Source: Haplosporangium gracile (taxonomy: Eukaryota > Mortierellomycota > Mortierellomycetes > Mortierellales > Mortierellaceae). From it: DNA of 18,127 nt. How positions within the stretch are numbered: position 1 is the first letter of the stretch; every line of letters begins with the position of its first letter. The stretch lies in NCBI GenBank assembly GCA_015499985.1, contig JAAAUF010000762.1, forward strand, positions 1 through 18,127, given 5' to 3'. Made by a program: the position numbers and the translations under genes. This document shows, in pieces, positions 1-9,807 of this stretch. Under the pieces are notes generated by a model, which did not search any database, was not told the DNA's origin, and worked only from the letters and a program-made list of their open reading frames with translations.

Positions 1-136
1 CAATTCGATGAGGACCCTTCAGAAAGCAAGCAAGAAATGAAATAAAGTAATAAGCGCTCCTACTATTATATAGTAACTGTTTATTTTTTTGTTTCCTCAC
101 CTAAGGTTCCCTTACTGGCCCCTATTAGCTGAATAA

Positions 137-290
137 TTAATTAACCATTTGATCGATTAACCATTTGACCAATTAATCTCCAAATCGATTAACCGTCAAT
201 TGACCAAACATTTGACCGTTCAGATTAACCGACGTTTGATCAAAAACTGACTTGACCTTTTGACGGATTAACTGACATGGCCAACCAGTC
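137..290. repeat. Degenerate GATTAACC / TTTGACC repeat cluster
   Basis: Within about 150 bp the words ATTAACC (4 copies) and TTGACC or TTGATC (about 7 copies) recur, usually as the composite GATTAACC-n-TTTGAYC, with spacing of roughly 16-24 bp. The copies are diverged and irregular. This fits a decayed minisatellite or a cluster of binding sites; the sequence does not say which. Confidence 0.6.
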
Positions 291-1674
291 AATTCAGAAT
301 GGATACGCCTCTTTTTCGGTATGTGATGAGTTTCCGACCAGCACTTGCACAGTTGTACTTCTCTTGGGATATGTACTCGCCTCGCTTTCATTTTTTTTTT
401 TTTTATTGTTTGCCAAGAACAGTTAGACAGAAAATAAACAAAGGTGGGTAAAACTACGTAATAGAGGCGCATCCATCCTTGGCCAAGAGAGAGAGAAAGA
501 AAACGATGGGACTCTTTCACCCTTTTGGAGTCCTCTTTGTTTCTTGGGTAACCCGACCGCTTTTGTGTTCCATTAGAGTTGGAAAGTCGATCTCAAACTG
601 GAATGCCAAGCAAACAACAGAGAGGGATATTCAAAACGACCCATCAATCAATTGGGTGTTTCCAAAGGTGAGAGAAGGAGTCGAGGTCGGAATCCAAATA
701 ATCTAGCAAATTGGAAATGGATAGATGCACCGCCACAAAATAACGTAGGGTTATAGGGGTAAGAGCTCAACTATGAAGATTCGCGCGTAGCATACTGCCA
801 CTTGGTTTAAACACTGCGGCATGAGACCAGGGAAAGGACCTTCATCCATCCTGGCGTGGATCAAAAAGAACAATGCATAACATAACAAAGAAACAAGGAT
901 TATTATTAGTTCCTTGGCTTGTCGTACTCGCTGACAGAGAAAAATAAAAATGCGAGCAACCCGCAGCACTTAGGTCAAACTCATTTTGCGTCTACTTTAG
1001 GTTTTGGCTCAGGGGCACGGAACAAAAAGAACATGGACAAGGAGCACTAACGCAAAAGGCAATTCGTGGGAGCATGAACTCCCATGAACAAAAAGCAGGC
1101 TGTTCATGCCATGATTTCTTTTTCACATTAGACGATAAAAGTGTATAGAACAAAAAAGAAATAGAAGAAAGAGGATGCCAAGTACCGACTGAAATAAGCA
1201 ACCGCGTATAAATCTGGCTGACAGATAAATAAACTTTCTCCCTCCCCAAAAAGGGGTCGTTAAAGTACGATCACATTGCGCAGACCTTGCAATACGAAAA
1301 TGCTCCCGCTCAAATCGACTTATTTTGTGACGGTGGTAGAAAATGGGTAGACTGTGTTTACAAAATAAGCCAAGGGTCGTAGATTTGAGCGAGACCTTTT
1401 TTGTTTTATCCGAATATCCGCTGCACTTTTTTCTTTGATGAACAACAGCACGACAGCGGAAGAACTCTCAGGCTGAGGTTGGGCGTAATGAATTGGAAAT
1501 TTATGTCCTCCTCCTCCCTTTCCTTCCCCTGGTCGTTCGTTCTTTGTCATGCCGTGCCATACCAGTGCTATCCTGTTTGAGAATGTGTCTATTCGCAACT
1601 AAAAAAACTCTCCGCTTGAACAGGTTTTACGATGCTTGCCAGGAATGGAGGACAACCCACACAAATACATATGC

Positions 1675-1705
1675 ATACACACACACACATACACACACAC
1701 ATGCA
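1675..1705. repeat. CA microsatellite flanked by ATGCAT
   Basis: Two runs of CA dinucleotides are separated by a single CAT and bracketed on both sides by the palindrome ATGCAT. It is a simple alternating purine-pyrimidine tract in non-coding DNA. Confidence 0.8.
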
Positions 1706-2095
1706 TCATGAAAGAGAAGTGAGAGCACTCAGCACAAAGGGAGAGGTACACATGTAGTCTTTCGTCATACATGGTGCATTGTGCTAAAGGGAGAGAGGTG
1801 CCTAGTCAATATCATTTTGAGTTTTCGTCAGTCGTGGTCGTGAGTAAGGAAGGAGCAGTGGAGCAGAAGGAGCAAAACAATGCGAATAGAATACCTAATG
1901 AAGGAAATGGGGAGGTTGCAACAAATGGAGGAGATGTACGTGTTCAAGGACATAAAGCGAATCGTAGTTAAAAACTGCGGACGGATGATCGTTCCTTTTT
2001 TTATTTTGTCTTTGCCCCTGATCTCGATTCTCAACACTCGATTGTCGTCAATTGACATAAACAAAGCAGCATCTCTTATTTCTTTAACCTTCTCC

Positions 2096-2104
2096 TATTT
2101 AAAA
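2096..2104 (+). promoter_or_regulatory. TATA-like element of the arrestin gene
   Basis: TATTTAAAA lies about 145 bp upstream of the arrestin ATG and is followed by a C/T-rich stretch (about 2130-2225) of the kind in which fungal transcripts often start. The assignment rests on position and composition only. Confidence 0.3.
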
Positions 2105-2249
2105 GAACACCGGGCCAACGATTTGTTCTCTTTTACTTACTTCTTTCCTCTCCATCCCTTGCCTTTTTTATTCATATCATTTTTGCATTTTCACTCACCT
2201 TTCATTTTATCTCCTAATCTCTTTTAAGCACGCTGCAAGAAATTAAGCC

Positions 2250-4064
2250 ATGGTCTCCTCCTCATCAACAGAAGAATGGTTTTCGATTCAACTTGATAAG
2301 CCCCACATCGTGCTTGCTGGCCAACTCGGTTCACTTCCTTCTGCTGCCGCCACCGCCACTTCTACTCCTCCTAACACAACAACGACACAAAACCTCCTGA
2401 CAGGCACCATCACCATCACGCTCACAAAGACCATGAACGTCCGTGCACTAAACATCCAGTTCTCTGGCCTCGCTCGAAGCGCCTACTTTTTCGACCCATC
2501 CTTTCACTTTGAACATGCCCAGCCTTGTCTCCCTTGTGGTAAACCATCTCTCTACTCTTCTCTTCCTTCTGTTTCAAACGTCTGGAATGACGCTTCGCCC
2601 AATCGGCCCGTTCATAATCCACCCCTTTCAGCGTACTGACGCGATAAAATGACATCAATGACGTTTTTATTTTCATCCCTTAAAGACAAATTCAGCTACA
2701 GCTGCGACCTAATCGACAAACGGATACCCATCCTCTCAATGACCTCCAAAGAACCCCGCACCCTCCCAGCCGGTCAACACTCCTTCCCATTCTCTATTCC
2801 ACTCCTCGATAATCTTCCCTCAGTCCTCACAACAGATTCTCTCAACATCAACTACCAACTTACCGCCAGCCTCCAACCAGTCTCCTTCCTCCCCTTTGCT
2901 CAACCCTACCAAATCACTAAACCCATCATCATCTTACGGGTGAACGATATTCCTGACGATAGCTTTTATAGTCCTCGTCAGGTCCAATTTGCGTCCAAGC
3001 GGACGGATCGTGTTCAGGGAGAGGTGCGAGTCCCCTGCAGGGCGTTGCCTAATTGTGGGACTATTTTTTTGAACTTGCATCTGAATCTTCGTGGCAACTC
3101 GACAAATGTCTCCAAGGTGGCGATCGAACTCTGGGAGCGGGCTTTTCGACTTCAGGAACAACCAGCCGGTGGTATTTCCGGCTCCAACGACAGCGACAGT
3201 CCAACAACTTCAGGAGTTCAGGTGGATGAGCGACGAGTGAGTTGTCAGAGTTGTCCAGTTTCTGACTGGCCCAGCTGTTCGTCTACAGGAGAGACCATCG
3301 AGGTCTCGAAACGACTTATGTTCAAGGTGCCTCGTATGCCTCTCGATATCTGGGCCGACGAACCCGATCGAGTGGTCTCGACCGACCGTCGGTCTTTGCT
3401 CCCCAAGGGATCCTGCAACATCTCGGGCGTGTATTCGTTGGTCGGACTCGAGATCCAGCATATGTTGCGGGTGGTCATCTTTGTTGACGGGCAATTGGCG
3501 AGCGAGTCGTCGACGAAGGTTACTTTTCCTGTGGACGATACTGCTCATGGTGAGACAAGGGTTCATATTCTGGGATTGCAGGAACAGCAGCCACAAAGCG
3601 AGGATGAGACAGAACTGCCGAGTTATCATCGCTCGTTTACAACAATGGTGGTGGATGGGGCTCGACTGGCGGAGATGGATCGCAGGTCGTTTGAGGCGCT
3701 GCAGGATATCGAGCTGCTCATGACTCGTTCGCCGTCGCTGGATGCCACGGCTGAAAGGGTGACAGTAGCCGCAACATCAGAACAAGCAGCAGGATTGCAA
3801 GTAGGAGTAGGAGATAGGACGGTGACGGTGACGGTGCAGCCACCTTGTTACGAAGAGAGCATTCGGTCGTCGTTCGTGTCGTCGAGGGGAGTTGTCTCTG
3901 AAGAGTTGACGCGAGGAGCCAGTCTTGACCAACGAAGTCTTCATGACAGTCTATGGGATAACAGCAATGGTCGTCTAAGTACGAGTGCTGACACCTATGC
4001 TCAGGACTTGGCTAATTACACGGAGCGATATTCCTATGCTACGCCTCTTTCCGACGCGTCTTGA
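2250..4064 (+). CDS. Arrestin-domain protein, probable ubiquitin-ligase adaptor (ART family)
   Basis: This predicted alpha-arrestin probably recruits a Rsp5/NEDD4-type ubiquitin ligase to plasma-membrane transporters for endocytosis. The ATG sits in a strong context (GCCATGG). One intron, 2539-2685 (147 bp), is needed: donor GTAAAC, branch TACTGAC at 2634-2640, acceptor TTAAAG. Its length is a multiple of three, but it contains an in-frame TGA (2637), so splicing is required to join exons 2250-2538 and 2686-4064 into 555 aa. An arrestin-N-like fold covers about residues 12-190 and includes the beta-rich LNIQFSGLARSAYFF. An arrestin-C-like domain covers about 200-395, with YSLVGLEIQHMLRVVI. 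The Ser/Thr-rich tail carries PPCY (482-485), a canonical PPxY WW-domain ligand, and LPSY (407-410), a variant form. A Cys-rich insert (Cys283, 286, 294) lies in the C domain. The cargo cannot be told from the sequence. Confidence 0.85.
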
Positions 4065-4087
4065 GTTGATATTTTTGAATCATAAAA

Positions 4088-4093
4088 AATAAA
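4088..4093 (+). terminator. Poly(A) signal of the arrestin gene
   Basis: AATAAA begins 24 nt after the arrestin stop codon, a normal distance for a 3' end signal. Confidence 0.55.
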
Positions 4094-4296
4094 TTTGCAT
4101 CTCAGAGCATGTAAAACGCGTATCACACGTGACTCATGGTGGCTTGCTTATCAGGTTTTTTTGTCACTGGCGAGTCAGAAGTCAGAAACGAAAGAAAGTC
4201 AAAGAAGCAAATAAAAAGAGTAAAGGGCGAAACGATTTTATTCTCTTTTCATTCAATCACTTGATCCACCCCAAAACACACATCATCACTCACACA
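4093..4296 (+). other. In-frame open leader before the GlyRS AUG, no ATG
   Basis: The 68 codons between the TAA at 4090 and the GlyRS ATG are open in the GlyRS frame. They contain near-cognate starts GTG (4129) and TTG (4144) but no ATG. From the TTG the extension would be 51 residues, rich in Lys, Arg and His, with few acidic residues and a hydrophobic start (LLIRFFCHWRVRS). An out-of-frame ATG at 4136 opens a 42-codon upstream frame ending at 4264. Whether this DNA is transcribed is unknown. Confidence 0.35.
4126..4136 (+). promoter_or_regulatory. Overlapping E-box and Gcn4-type site upstream of glycyl-tRNA synthetase
   Basis: CACGTGACTCA combines the palindromic E-box CACGTG (4126-4131) with the Gcn4/CPC1/AP-1 core TGACTCA (4130-4136), 161 bp upstream of the synthetase ATG. 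In ascomycetes, TGACTCA sites drive amino-acid-starvation control of biosynthetic and tRNA-synthetase genes. The core alone is expected about twice by chance in a window this size; it also occurs at 11023 and, inverted, near 10664. The position is therefore the main support. Confidence 0.45.
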
Positions 4297-7276
4297 ATGT
4301 CCGCCGCTGAACCAGCATTCAACCGCCCGGCCCTCGAGCAGCTGCTCGGCAAGCGCTTCTTCTACGCCCCTGCCTTCTCTCTCTACGGAGGTAAAATATC
4401 TGTTCTGTTTTAGCTCAAGGCAAAGGGAGAAGGCTTCGACCTGCGTTGTAGACAACATACCCACGCATCCATGGGAAAAATGCAATGCAAACGGGACGAC
4501 AGCGCGTTAAAAAGAAAAGAAAAAAAAATTATCTATTCAAATGACCTCATTGTCCATCTAAAAATAGGCGTCGCTGGTCTCTATGACTACGGTCCCCCAG
4601 GTTGCGCCCTCCAGGCTAACGTTCTCGATATCTGGCGCAAGCACTTTGTTCTGGAGGAGGACATGCTCGAGGTCGACTGCTCGATCATGACCCCCGCCGA
4701 AGTCTTGAAGACCTCGGGTCACGTCGACCGTTTCTCGGACTGGATGTGCAAGGATCTCAAGACTGGAGAGATCTTCCGTGCCGATCACTTGGTCGAGAAC
4801 GTCCTCGAGGCCCGCCTCGACGGTGATAAGCTTGCCCGTAACGCCCCCGTCGAGACCAAGGCCGACAAGGATGAGAAGAAGAAGAAGAAGGCTGCCAAGG
4901 TCACCGCCGTCCGCCTTGAGGATTCTGTTGTTCAGACTTATAAGGAGATCCTTGCCCAGGTGCGTTTCTATTTTTCTTTTGGATTGGTTTTGGAGGCTTG
5001 TTTTTTGTGTGCGGGAAAGGACAGAGTATATGCATGACTTTCTTTGCCTCCGCATTACTTTATCGATTGCAGGACAAGACAGGAGTGGGGATAGAGTTGG
5101 ATTCGGACATGTCAGGACGTTATCAAGGCAGGATTTACAGGATACTCTCAAATGGAGCGCAGAAAAGCAGTGTTGACTGTGTTTGTTTGTTTTGTTCGTT
5201 TGTTCTGGAGTATAACCTTTTCAGGAACAATGGCTCAAACGAATGATAAGACGGCACATCACATCTCTCTACAACACTATCAACAGCGACAAACGAATCG
5301 GACAAAACGAAACAAAGAGGCGCTCTTTTTTACACGCCCACACGACAGATTGCCTAGAACTCATGCGCTCCTCCTCTTTCCTCTTCTTTTTCTATTTTAT
5401 GTTTATGTATCTCTCCACATCGACTGAAAATCAACCCCGTTTACGACTGGTACTACAACACAACCGGGAACTTTACTTTCTTGCTCCTTGTATTGCCTTT
5501 GTCATGCAAAATGGAACGGCTTTCGACAAACAATAGATTGACAACTACTCTGGCCCGGAACTCGGCGAATTGATGCGCACCCACCAAATCAAATCACCCG
5601 AGACCGGCAACGATATCTCGGAACCCGTTGTTTTCAACCTGATGTTCGCCTCGAGCATTGGACCCACCGGTCAGTTCCCTGGTTTCTTGCGTCCCGAGAC
5701 TGCTCAGGGTCAGTTCCTCAACTTCAAGAGATTGCTCGAGTTCAACAACGACCGCATGCCCTTTGCCTCTGCCCAGATCGGTCGCTCCTTCCGTAATGAG
5801 ATTTCTCCTCGCGAGGGTCTTCTCCGCGTCAGGTAAAGCAAATGGATAGCAGGAAGAATTGAAAACATGATAGAGGGAAGCAAGAGAACACGGCAGGATC
5901 CAGTGTAGTTTCGTGGGCTCTGCATCTCGGTTGTTTCAGTTCGCATGGAGCACTGAGGAGTGAATATCTCACTGACATTTTTTCCTTTGTTTGATAGAGA
6001 GTTCACCATGGCCGAGATTGAGCACTATGTTGACCCCGCCAAGAAGGATCACGCTCGCTTCAGCGAAGTCGCTGACTACAAGCTCAACATCTTGCCCGCC
6101 TCTGTGCAGCTCTCCGGCAAGACCGACCTTTTGAACATCACCGTCGGCGAGGCTGTGGAGAAGAAGATTATCGACAACCAGACTTTGGGCTACTTCTTGG
6201 TTCGCATTCATATGTTCTTGACCAAGATCGGTATCAACCCTGACCGCGTTCGTTTCCGCCAGCACATGGCCAACGAGATGGCTCATTACGCCTGCGACTG
6301 CTGGGATGCCGAGATTCACACCTCGTACGGTTGGAAGGAGTGCGTTGGCTGTGCTGATCGTTCTGCCTACGATTTGACTGTCCACTCCAACAAGACTGGC
6401 GAGAAGCTGGTTGTCCGTGAGCGTCTTCCCGAGCCTTTGGTCGAGGAGAAGCTCCAGCTCGAGATCAACAAGAAGGTCTTTGGCCCCCGTTTTAAGAAGG
6501 ATGCCAAGGCTGTTGAGGAGCACTTGGCTGCTTTAGATGAGACCACTTTGGAAGGCTTGAAGAAGTCTCACGATAAGGCCGGTACCTTTGCCATCAATGT
6601 CAACGGCTCGTCCTTCGATATCACCAAGGACCTTATTACCAGCTTCGAGAAGGTCTCCATCACCACCCACAGTAAGTTCTTTTGTTCCATTCTGTTTTTG
6701 CAGTCAGAGAAGAATCTGTTGGTGAACTGACCAAGTATATGGATGACTAATGCGTGTACTATTCTTCTTTGATGAATAGTTCGCGAGTACACCCCTAACG
6801 TTATTGAGCCTTCATTCGGTATTGGCCGTATCTTGTACTGCTTGATGGAGCACGTCTACTGGACCCGCCCTGAGGGCGAGGCTCGTGGTGTTCTTTCATT
6901 CCCTCCTGTTGTTGCTCCTATCAAGTGCTTGTTGGTTCCCCTGTCGACCAACGAGGTCTTTGCGCCCATCCTCAACAAGGTTTCTGCCCAGCTTCGCCGC
7001 AGCGGTGTGTCAAGCAAGGTCGATGACTCTGGCGCTTCGATCGGTCGTCGCTATGCCCGTAACGACGAGTTGGGCACGCCCTTTGGCATCACTGTCGATT
7101 TCCAGTCTGCCCAGGACGATACCATTACTCTCCGCGAGCGTGACTCGACCAAGCAGATCCGTGAGAAGATTGTGGTTGTTGTTGAGCTCGTCAAGGAGAT
7201 GTGCGAGGGCAAGACTACCTGGGCCGATGTCTCTGCCAAGTATCCTGCCTTTGTTTCCCAGGAGGTTGCCGAGTAA
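4297..7276 (+). CDS. GRS1: Glycyl-tRNA synthetase (class II)
   Basis: The enzyme charges tRNA-Gly with glycine, using ATP. There are five exons: 4297-4390, 4568-4959, 5537-5832, 5998-6671 and 6780-7276, giving 650 aa, typical of fungal enzymes and without the animal WHEP domain. Introns are 177, 577, 165 and 108 bp; donors include GTAAGT, and branches CTGAC and CTAAT are visible in introns 3 and 4. Recognisable parts are [20 protein letters not shown] at 22-41, crossing exon joint 1; a Lys-rich insert at about 129-145; [11 protein letters not shown]; motif 2 [15 protein letters not shown] (247-261); motif 3 EPSFGIGRI (495-503); and a C-terminal anticodon-binding domain from about 532. The continuity [17 protein letters not shown] across the 577-bp intron shows that no exon is missing. 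Start context is ACAATGT. The gene is tandem to the arrestin gene and convergent with eS17. Confidence 0.96.
5073..5243 (+). other. Possible alternative exon extension inside GlyRS intron 2
   Basis: ATTGCAG at 5066-5072 is a good 3' splice site that would make an intron of 113 bp, close to the usual size here. The following 57 codons are open in the phase delivered by exon 2, then hit TGA at 5244-5246. Use of this site would give a truncated protein of about 219 aa lacking motifs 2 and 3. There is no evidence that it is used; it may be accidental. Confidence 0.2.
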
Positions 7277-7310
7277 ATTCATGTCTTTTTGTTCACCTTT
7301 ACTGTATCCA

Positions 7311-7316
7311 AATAAA
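7311..7316 (+). terminator. Poly(A) signal of GlyRS
   Basis: AATAAA lies 35 nt after the GlyRS stop and is followed by T-rich sequence. Confidence 0.6.
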
Positions 7317-7517
7317 CACTTTTTGTCTTTTTTTTTACACTCATTCGCAGCAAGATTTCTTATTTTTTTGTTCACTTTTTTTTACTTCTTGCTTGAATGC
7401 GACCACGCACCCATCATCCATTCACTCTAAAACACGCTGCAAGGGAGAGTTGCTTTTGGAAAGACTTTTAATGGTGATAATGTACAGAGTGGTATTCGTT
7501 GACAAAAGGAAAAATGA

Positions 7518-7523
7518 TTTATT
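7518..7523 (-). terminator. Poly(A) signal of the eS17 gene
   Basis: TTTATT on the + strand reads AATAAA on the minus strand, 38 nt past the eS17 stop. The convergent GlyRS and eS17 genes have separate signals within the 284 bp between their stop codons. Confidence 0.55.
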
Positions 7524-7560
7524 ATTCCATTTGTTTAAGTGTGCTAAAAAAAAAGAGAAT

Positions 7561-8696
7561 TTAAGCACGCTCCTTGCGGTCACCGCGGGGCTTGCGGAAG
7601 GAGTCGACGGGGGCCTGCTTGACCTCGACGGCGGTGACGCCAGCGAGATCCTCAAAGTTCAAGGACTTGAGCAAAGCCTGAGTCTCGGTATCGATCTCAA
7701 TGGCAGAGGTATCGAGGGCCGAGAACTCGGGGATGTAGTTGTCCTTGCGCTCACGCTCCTCCTCCTGGAGCTTGAAGGAGATACCACGAACGGGGCCGCG
7801 CTGGATACGCTTCATCAAGTGGGTGGTGAAACCGGCGATCTTGTTGCGGAGACGCTTGGAGGGGATGATGGCGACCTCGGAAGCAATCTTCTTGTTGGTC
7901 TGGAAGTCCAAGGTGAGACGAGGGTAGTACTTCTCGATAAGGACCTTGGAGGCTCTCTTGACAGTCTTGGTACGAACGCGACCCTGTTAGTTTGGAACGT
8001 GAGGAGAGAAAGATAGCAACGTTAGATATTGGGCGGTTCAAAATGTGAGGATAATCGTAACAGGTATGTCTATTGTAGTTGTCGGTCTCCAGTCGTATCC
8101 TATAAAAACACTCCTTCCTGCGGTCTTTCCAGCCACTGTATCCGCTTGATACCGTCCTCCATCCTTGCTTCCAACCATCAGTTGCTTCCTGATCCACGAC
8201 ACCCTTTCCTTGTGTACTGTTTGCACCTCTGACACAGAGTGCTATATCAAATTTCTCCCTTATTCTTTGTTTCTTCACTTGGTTTGAGATCTGAAAAAGA
8301 AAGGAAAAAAACTGAGTAATAATACCCCGCGCCAAAAAGAGGACAAACAAGTCGACAAGAGAAGAGCCGGTAAAAGGTTGATGGTTGAAAGTAGGTCCCG
8401 GAGATCGGTCAAACGAACAAAGGTAGGAGCTGACTGGAATCAGTATTGGTTGCTGGTTCTTTGTCGATGGAGTGTTTTTGTCGAGCATAGGAACTGGCAC
8501 TGGGACAAGGTCGAAGAAGTCGAAGAAGTCGATACGGGATCGAATGACTGAGGATGGTGAGATGGATGGATGGATGGATACGGGGATAGATGCATTGATG
8601 GATGGGGACGGATGGATAGGAGATGTATGGGCCTTCCTCGGCTAGTGCGCCGCCGTCTCAATTGCGTGTGTGCAAATTGAATGCCATTTTTACCAT
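7561..8696 (-). CDS. RPS17: 40S ribosomal protein S17 (eS17)
   Basis: This is a structural protein of the small ribosomal subunit. Exon 2 (7561-7983) encodes 140 residues beginning [13 protein letters not shown] and including [19 protein letters not shown] and [19 protein letters not shown], unmistakable eS17; total length would be 141 aa (yeast about 136). Only the initiator Met is missing, and exon 2 is preceded by a good acceptor (CTAACAG) and branch site CTAAC (minus strand, 8021-8025). The ATG must therefore lie on an upstream exon, immediately followed by GT. Best candidate: ATG at 8694-8696 with donor GTAAAA, A at -3, and a pyrimidine-rich leader just upstream, giving a 710-bp intron. 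Alternative: ATGATG at 9088-9093 with donor GTAAGG and a 1104-bp intron. A third ATG-GT near 8174-8178 has a poor donor. Exon 2 is certain; the upstream boundary is not. Confidence 0.9.
8552..8626. repeat. GATG-type microsatellite in the eS17 first intron
   Basis: Perfect GATG/GGAT tetranucleotide repeats occupy 8561-8580, and imperfect copies continue to about 8626. A short GTCGAAGAA tandem lies just before, around 8510-8530. If the preferred eS17 structure is right, all of this is intronic. Confidence 0.75.
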
Positions 8697-9807
8697 TTTA
8701 GTAAGATTGTATGGAGGAGAAAAGAAAGGAGGAGGAACTTGCAAATTTCAGGGATAGCGCTTCTGATAAGGCAAATCGATACGAAAGTTCTTAAGGGGAG
8801 TAGAAGAGTATTGACATCTGCGCAGGGCAACTTGCAACGGAGGAGATCTAATCTAAACGAAAATCGAGTGCTACGAGAAAGCCCAGACAGGCACATCGAG
8901 TGCACGCGCCATTTGAACATAGGACGACGCAGTTGGAACATGCATCCTTTTCTTTTTTTTCCTTTTTTTGTTGGGCTTGCAATGCCACAGCCAACACAGT
9001 CGATATGACAGATATTACGCAAGAAGTATGTTGGCCTCGTAGGTTCTTTTTTACCCATTGATCAGCATCAGCAATCATTCGCCTTACCATCATTTGTCAC
9101 TCACGCGCCCTTTTCTTACGTTGCCAATGCGTCAGGCTTTTTTAGAACAACAAAAAAAATGGGCAAGAAATGGTCTTTTTTTCTTCCCTTTCGCCCAAAG
9201 CGTACTCGGTCACTGTTGATTTTTTGTCATCGTTCTCCTTTCCTTCCTCTCCTTTCATCACCCCACCATGTCGTTTACACTTCTCTGCACATATTCAACC
9301 TGCCTCTGAGAAAACAGTTCTGCGCACAACGAGTTTGTATCCACACTTGAAAAATAAAAAGATGTATATTCAAATCGTTTCATTCGCCGTCAAAAAAAAA
9401 AGACACGCGCAAAAAGACAGGCGCAAAAAAAATGAAAAAAATTCCCAGCGGCCATCACAAAGGGAATGAACAAATCCTTGTATTCGCCTGCTAAGACTCC
9501 AACAAAAAGTGGGACGACATAATTCTGGATGTTGGGTTGAAAAACCGGAGCTGAATTACGTTACTACTGTTTTGTTTGCTGGGAGTGTTCTCTTCAATCC
9601 CCCAAAACAAGAAGGCGGTTCTTTGTTTGGTTGCCGAATCCTATGGGCGAGGTTATGACACCGACAAAAAATGCGGCAAAAAAATGGTAAGGCTCTCGTT
9701 TAGTGTTAGTAAAAACATACTTGTGAATGAATATCAAAATCAGGCAACAAAAAAAAGAAAAAGGAACACTCTAAAATGCCAACTACACATCAACGGCTGC
9801 TAATTCG
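8697..9807. other. Gene-free stretch with likely eS17 upstream sequence
   Basis: No open frame here shows family features; those present are short and low in complexity. The minus strand next to 8696 is pyrimidine-rich and may be the eS17 leader and promoter. A 14-bp unit (GACASGCGCAAAAA) is tandemly duplicated at 9402-9429 within A-rich sequence. Poly-A and poly-T runs are frequent. The alternative eS17 start (9088-9093) lies here. Confidence 0.5.

Larger units (their letters stand above)
1..2095. other. Left non-coding flank
   Basis: I see no convincing gene here. Open frames are short, lack family motifs and run through A/T-rich or pyrimidine-rich sequence. A 115-codon ATG frame at 1880-2227 ends in a Phe/Ser/Leu-rich tail that is simply the pyrimidine-rich leader of the next gene. 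The stretch holds a degenerate repeat cluster (137-290) and a CA microsatellite (1675-1705), listed separately. The part just before 2250 is presumably the arrestin promoter and 5' leader. Confidence 0.6.

Noticed and set aside
1880..2227. 115-codon ATG frame just upstream of the arrestin gene, good start context
   Set aside because: No family motif; the second half is translation of C/T-rich leader DNA (Phe, Ser, Leu, Pro), and an A/T-rich promoter-like element lies inside it.
2226..2240. ACGCTGCAAG shared with 7434-7444
   Set aside because: A single shared 10-11-mer between two non-coding sites is plausible by chance in 18 kb.
5969..6523. 184-codon minus-strand frame
   Set aside because: Shadow of GlyRS exon 4.
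7201..8016. 271-codon plus-strand frame
   Set aside because: It covers the GlyRS 3' end, both poly(A) signals and the antisense of eS17. It has no motif of its own and a CTG/ATG-poor low-complexity start.
8340..8560. Possible box C/D snoRNA in the eS17 intron (TGATGG and CTGA words)
   Set aside because: The words lie on the strand opposite to the gene, the C box is imperfect and no terminal stem pairs.
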